From Myxococcota bacterium (GTDB taxonomy: Bacteria; Myxococcota_A; UBA796), in contig JAQXDW010000009.1 of NCBI GenBank assembly GCA_029251165.1, forward strand, positions 36,728 to 100,727: 64,000 bases of DNA, given 5' to 3'. The notes beneath the pieces are model-generated. The model was not told where the DNA came from and searched no databases. It was given only the letters and a program-made list of their open reading frames with translations. Of the stretch, positions 60,963 through 64,000 are shown piece by piece; within the stretch, counting starts at the first letter, position 1; each line of letters begins with the position of its first letter. Position numbers and translations under genes: made by a program.

Positions 60963-62162
60963 TTGGCTTCTGAGAAGAGCATGTCTGCCGCACTTCAGGC
61001 GATTCGAACTGCCGGCAGCACACGTCGCTACGAGAGCGGCCAGAGCATCTTCTTGGAAGGGGATGAGGCAGAGTCCGCGTTCATCATTGAAAAAGGAGCG
61101 GTTGAGATCTGGACGGGCGCGCCGGGTGAGCGGCTGGTCCTGGCGCTGCTGGAGGAGGGCGAGCTGTTTGGTGCGCTGACCATCCTGGAGGGAATTCCCC
61201 GAGCCGCCAGCGCCACTGCCATCGGCGAGACCATACTCACTGTGGTGACCGACGACCCGCTCCTCCGGCGCATTGAGAACACCGAGCCGGTGGTCCGCCT
61301 GATTGTCAACATGCTGCTGGATCGCCTCCGACGCGCCCGCCCGAGCAGCAACTTCAACCGCTCCAGCAGCGGACTGCGCGCCATCGCGAAGATGCGAATG
61401 GAGTCCGCGCTTCAGCATGCCCTGGCCGTCGACGCCTTCGAGCTCTTTTACCAGCCGGTCGTTGACCTGAACACCGGCGAGACTGTCGGGGTGGAGGCCT
61501 TGCTTCGGTGGAATCACCCCGTCCTCGGTCATGTCAATCCCCAAGAGATCATCAACCTTGCCGAGGAGACCAACCTCATCATCGCCATCGACCGGTGGGT
61601 GCTCAGGCAGGCCATCCACGATCTCGAGTGGCTTCCCGAGCCGTTGTTCATGACCGTCAACCTCTCTGGACAGGAGATCGGTCGCCTGGAGATCCTCGAC
61701 TACATCGATCAGCTCATCGCGCAGTCTGGAGCGGTCAAGGGGCGACTCAAGCTGGAGGTCACCGAGGGAATCGTGCTGCATACCGAGTCTGCGGTGCCCT
61801 GGATCACGGCCTGCCAGGCACGGGGCTATCCGGTGGTGCTCGATGACTTCGGCACCGGCTACTCCAGCCTCTCCTACCTGCTGCGGCTGTCGGTCAGCAT
61901 CCTGAAGATCGATCGATCATTTGTGATGGCGCTCGATGGAGGGCATCGGGCGACGTCGATCATCGCCGCGATCATCGGCATGGCTGCGACGATGGGGATG
62001 ACCGTGGTGGCCGAGGGCATCGAGACCGCCGCCCAGGCCGAGCTCTTGCGGACAATGGGCTGCCAGCTGGGGCAGGGCTACCGGTTCGCCCGACCGATGC
62101 CGCTGGCAGCGCTGCTGGAGGCTCTCCCCTCCAGCAGCGCGAACGATCAGGGGATGAAGTAG
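60963..62162 (+). CDS. cyclic-nucleotide-binding/EAL-domain c-di-GMP phosphodiesterase
   Basis: This 399-residue protein starts at TTG 60963, or at ATG 60981. Residues ~20-125 are a cNMP-binding (CAP-type) jelly roll (GQSIFLEGDEAESAFIIEKG; LLEEGELFGALTILEGIPRA). Residues ~145-390 are a complete EAL domain: GVEALLRWNHP, MTVNLSGQEI, LKLEVTEG, VVLDDFGTGYSSLSYL, ILKIDRSFV, VVAEGIET and GYRFARPMP. These carry the metal- and substrate-binding residues of active phosphodiesterases. The enzyme should hydrolyse c-di-GMP to pGpG, probably under control of cAMP/cGMP or of c-di-GMP binding the first domain. Its stop overlaps the convergent selenoprotein gene by 16 bases. Confidence 0.9.
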   Translation: MASEKSMSAALQAIRTAGSTRRYESGQSIFLEGDEAESAFIIEKGAVEIWTGAPGERLVLALLEEGELFGALTILEGIPRAASATAIGETILTVVTDDPLLRRIENTEPVVRLIVNMLLDRLRRARPSSNFNRSSSGLRAIAKMRMESALQHALAVDAFELFYQPVVDLNTGETVGVEALLRWNHPVLGHVNPQEIINLAEETNLIIAIDRWVLRQAIHDLEWLPEPLFMTVNLSGQEIGRLEILDYIDQLIAQSGAVKGRLKLEVTEGIVLHTESAVPWITACQARGYPVVLDDFGTGYSSLSYLLRLSVSILKIDRSFVMALDGGHRATSIIAAIIGMAATMGMTVVAEGIETAAQAELLRTMGCQLGQGYRFARPMPLAALLEALPSSSANDQGMK

Positions 62163-62962
62163 CCAGGATTCGAGATTCCCTCATCGACGGACAGCACGGT
62201 CATGTCGGGACCGATGAAGACGGTTGTGGGAATGTAGAAGTCCTTCTCGTACTGCACCCAGTTGGTGTAGGACCCGTCGTTGAGGACCGGGACGGTCTGC
62301 AGTCCCGCGGTGTTTGCCCACTGACCCAGCTCGGCCTGGCTCGGCGCGGAGCCGTAGTTGTTCTCGATGAGGATCTCGATGGACTGGAAGCCATCTGACT
62401 CGTACGTTGCCATGTTGCTCTCCGCCTCACGGGCGAGAGACTGACAGGAGGGTCACCAGAACGCACCGAACGCGATCATGATGTACTGACCACAGAAGGA
62501 GTAGAGGTCGACCGACTCACCGTGCTGATCGGAGAGGGTGAAGTTGGAGGCGACGTCGCCGACCTGGTAGAGCGGGCCATAGTCTCCGGATCCGCTCGGA
62601 CCGGTGGGGGCAGGCGGTGTCTCACACCAGCCGACGCTGTAGTTCCCGGTGTAGGGATGGCTGTACGCATAGGCTGGGTTGGTGTCGTGTGTGTTGACCT
62701 CGTCGCCGTCGCTGTAGCCGTCGCCATCGGAGTCGGAGGCGTCCGGGTCGGTGCCGTAGAAGTCTTCCTCGGCGTTGGTCAGGCCGTCGCCGTCGTCGTC
62801 AGCATTCGGGTCGTCGGTCGTGTCGGTCGTGTCGGTCGTGTCCGCTGTATCGGTCACGGTGTTGGTGTCGGGCGACGGCCGGTTTTCGCTCCCGTCATCT
62901 GACTTTGGGTCACAGCCCAGTGTCAGACTGACCAGCAGCCCAGCAAGAATCTGGCTTCTCAT
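62147..62962 (-). CDS. predicted thioredoxin-like selenoprotein lipoprotein (UxxC)
   Basis: This is a 271-residue product if TGA at 62455-62453 (codon 170) is selenocysteine. The start is ATG 62962 after GGGGAGGGAGAGA. MRSQILAGLLVSLTLGC is a lipoprotein signal (Cys 17), then a DTT-rich linker and TSP3-like Ca units (DADDDGDGLTNAEEDFYG). From ~130 it is a redoxin/thioredoxin domain (VASNFTLSDQHGESVDLYSF, CGQYIMIAFGAFW). The TGA then gives U-P-S-C, followed by QSLAREAESN and GFQSIEILIENNYG, VPVLNDGS and YIPTTVFIGPDMTVLSVDEG. The TGA falls exactly on the first redox Cys of CxxC, and both parts keep fold and frame. Read as a stop, the gene would be split into two fragments (63052-62453 and 62413-62147). 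Confidence 0.82.
62418..62439 (-). promoter_or_regulatory. candidate bacterial SECIS element
   Basis: On the minus strand, 13 bases after the TGA, CTCTCGCC-CGTGA-GGCGGAGAG folds into an eight-pair stem (one bulged G on the 3' arm) with a 5-base loop. The second loop base is G, about 22 bases after the TGA. Bacterial SECIS hairpins are known to lie roughly 16-37 bases after the UGA, with a G among the first two loop bases, for SelB binding. The match is by inspection; folding energy was not computed. Confidence 0.7.
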
Positions 62963-63314
62963 TCTCTCCCTCCCCATGGTTCCTCGCCAGCGTACAGGTC
63001 GCGGCATGGGCGACTCCAGGTGAACGGAGTGGAGTTGACCAATCTGTTTCAATTGTACCCAGCACCTCAGGGTGGGCTGAGAACGTCGTGTACTTTGTCA
63101 CGGCCAAGGCAGAGTCACACTGATTCTTGAGCCGGATCTGCTGCGGGCTTGTCTTCTGTGCACAGTCCCGGTCGGGGTGGACGGCCTTCGCGCTCCTTGG
63201 GAGACGCGACCGTCCCTGCGCGCTCCCCGAGTCGGCGGGCGGTCGCGCTGGATGTGCTGATCGGAGGCTGGAACTGTGGTACCGCTGCGGAGTGATCGGG
63301 AGGGATGTGTGTGG
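62963..63314. other. 352-base divergent intergenic region
   Basis: It separates the selenoprotein (minus) and the M15 peptidase (plus). No convincing gene is present; short frames on both strands look like shadows. AT-richer DNA at 63035-63065 may contain promoter elements for one or both genes, but no consensus was found. Confidence 0.4.
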
Positions 63315-64000
63315 ATGATGTGGCTGCTTGCCTGCGCTGAGCCAAGCGCAAAACCACCGGCGCTGGAGCCTGCACCGGCTCCGGCACCGGCACCGGCCCC
63401 GGCACCGGCACCGCCTCCTGTTCTCTTGGAGCCGGCGGTGCCGGTGTTCTCTGGCACCGTTGAGCTGATCCCGTCAGACATGCGCGCCGCGATGACCGGG
63501 GTGACCTGGCGAGCGGGATGCCCTGTGGGGCTCGACGACCTCCGGCTGCTGCGGCTGTCGCACTGGCGTCTCGACGGCAGCGTGGGCGAGGGGGAGCTGA
63601 TCGTGGCTGCGGAGCACGCGGAGGCGCTGGTCGGGGTGTTCGCCGCGCTGTTCAAAGCTGAATTTGAGATCCGCAAGATGCGACCGGCCTACCACTACGG
63701 CGGCTCTGACGATGCATCGATGGCCGACGACAACACCTCGGCATTCAACTGCCGCGCGAGCACCGGCAGCAGCAGCTTCTCACAGCACAGCTACGGCCAC
63801 GCCGTCGACATCAACACCATCGAGAATCCCTATGTGCGGGGCCAGAAGATCCTCCCGCCTGAGGGCGCAGCGTTCCTGGACCGGGCAGACGTCCGACCGG
63901 GAATGATTGTGGCGGGTGGACCGGTCGTCGAGGCATTTGCGTCGATCGGCTGGAAGTGGGGAGGAAGCTGGAGGAGCCTGAAGGACTACCAGCACTTCTC
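63315..64000 (+). CDS. D-alanyl-D-alanine carboxypeptidase-like (M15) lipoprotein, C-terminus cut by window end
   Basis: The frame is open from ATG 63315 (or 63318) to the last base. MMWLLAC is a minimal lipoprotein signal with only six residues before Cys. A Pro/Ala repeat spacer (APAPAPAPAPAPPP) follows, and the body begins near residue 45. The zinc motif of M15 peptidases is SQHSYGHAVDINTIE (His and Asp ligands), and the closing GWKWGGSWRSLKDYQHF supplies the final His ligand, as in L-Ala/D-Ala endopeptidases of the CwlK/VanY group. It cleaves peptidoglycan stem peptides in the periplasm or in prey walls. GGGAGGG lies about 10 bases upstream. Confidence 0.85.
   Translation, partial: MMWLLACAEPSAKPPALEPAPAPAPAPAPAPAPPPVLLEPAVPVFSGTVELIPSDMRAAMTGVTWRAGCPVGLDDLRLLRLSHWRLDGSVGEGELIVAAEHAEALVGVFAALFKAEFEIRKMRPAYHYGGSDDASMADDNTSAFNCRASTGSSSFSQHSYGHAVDINTIENPYVRGQKILPPEGAAFLDRADVRPGMIVAGGPVVEAFASIGWKWGGSWRSLKDYQHF

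Noticed and set aside
63098..63676. 192-codon minus-strand frame
   Set aside because: Antisense to the M15 peptidase gene, which has clear zinc motifs.

Overview
The window is high-GC, densely packed DNA of the kind found in Myxococcota-like (formerly deltaproteobacterial) predators and saprophytes. Three things point there. Many short-signal lipoproteins are present. Several giant secreted proteins are built from FG-GAP, MopE-type (DCDD...CDGxDNDCDG) and thrombospondin-3 calcium-binding repeats. Two MYXO-CTERM-like sorting tails (Gly/Cys patch, one membrane helix, Arg cluster) occur at about 20.6 kb and 53.75 kb. No rRNA, tRNA, CRISPR array, insertion sequence or prophage was seen. Neighbouring genes commonly overlap by 1-4 bases, and convergent genes often overlap at their stops.

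Layout. 0-10 kb: the end of a VWA-domain protein, a Sel1-repeat membrane protein, a neutral-ceramidase-like lipoprotein, a TPR protein and small unknowns. 10-21 kb: a MopE/FG-GAP lipoprotein, a sulfatase-superfamily lipoprotein (Thr at the nucleophile position), UTP-glucose-1-phosphate uridylyltransferase, a methyltransferase, a membrane-fused spermidine-synthase-like protein and a TSP3-repeat protein with a MYXO-CTERM-like tail. 21-34 kb: small genes including an exported RelA/SpoT-like synthetase domain, a SUKH protein, a DASS-type transporter with RCK_C domains, a pyrophosphatase, a broken TetR gene and an M48 protease. 34-42 kb: a long minus-strand run with a peptide ABC importer (binding protein and two permeases, no ATPase), an HTH protein, ExbD, ExbB and a TonB-like protein ending in a PDZ domain, a Gre-like factor, an Xre regulator and a methyltransferase. 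42-52 kb: an RNA ligase gene interrupted by an in-frame TGA, an alpha/beta hydrolase, an FMN reductase, an 851-residue unknown, lipoproteins and two tandem paralogous membrane proteins. 52-64 kb: a 1612-residue protein that looks like two genes fused in frame, a CxxCH lipoprotein, a TPR lipoprotein, an SDR-like protein with a histone-H1-like tail, a cNMP-binding/EAL protein, a thioredoxin-like selenoprotein and a partial M15 peptidase.

The most notable observation is at 62147-62962. Two apparently separate reading frames join into one thioredoxin-like lipoprotein if the TGA at 62455-62453 is read as selenocysteine. That TGA sits exactly at the first position of the CxxC redox motif (U-P-S-C), and a bacterial-SECIS-like hairpin follows at the expected distance. 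Conventional gene calling would split this gene. Other points worth checking are the exported RelA/SpoT domain, the RNA ligase TGA, the in-frame fusion of two secreted proteins, the SDR pseudoenzyme with a basic tail, and the very short lipoprotein signals seen throughout.
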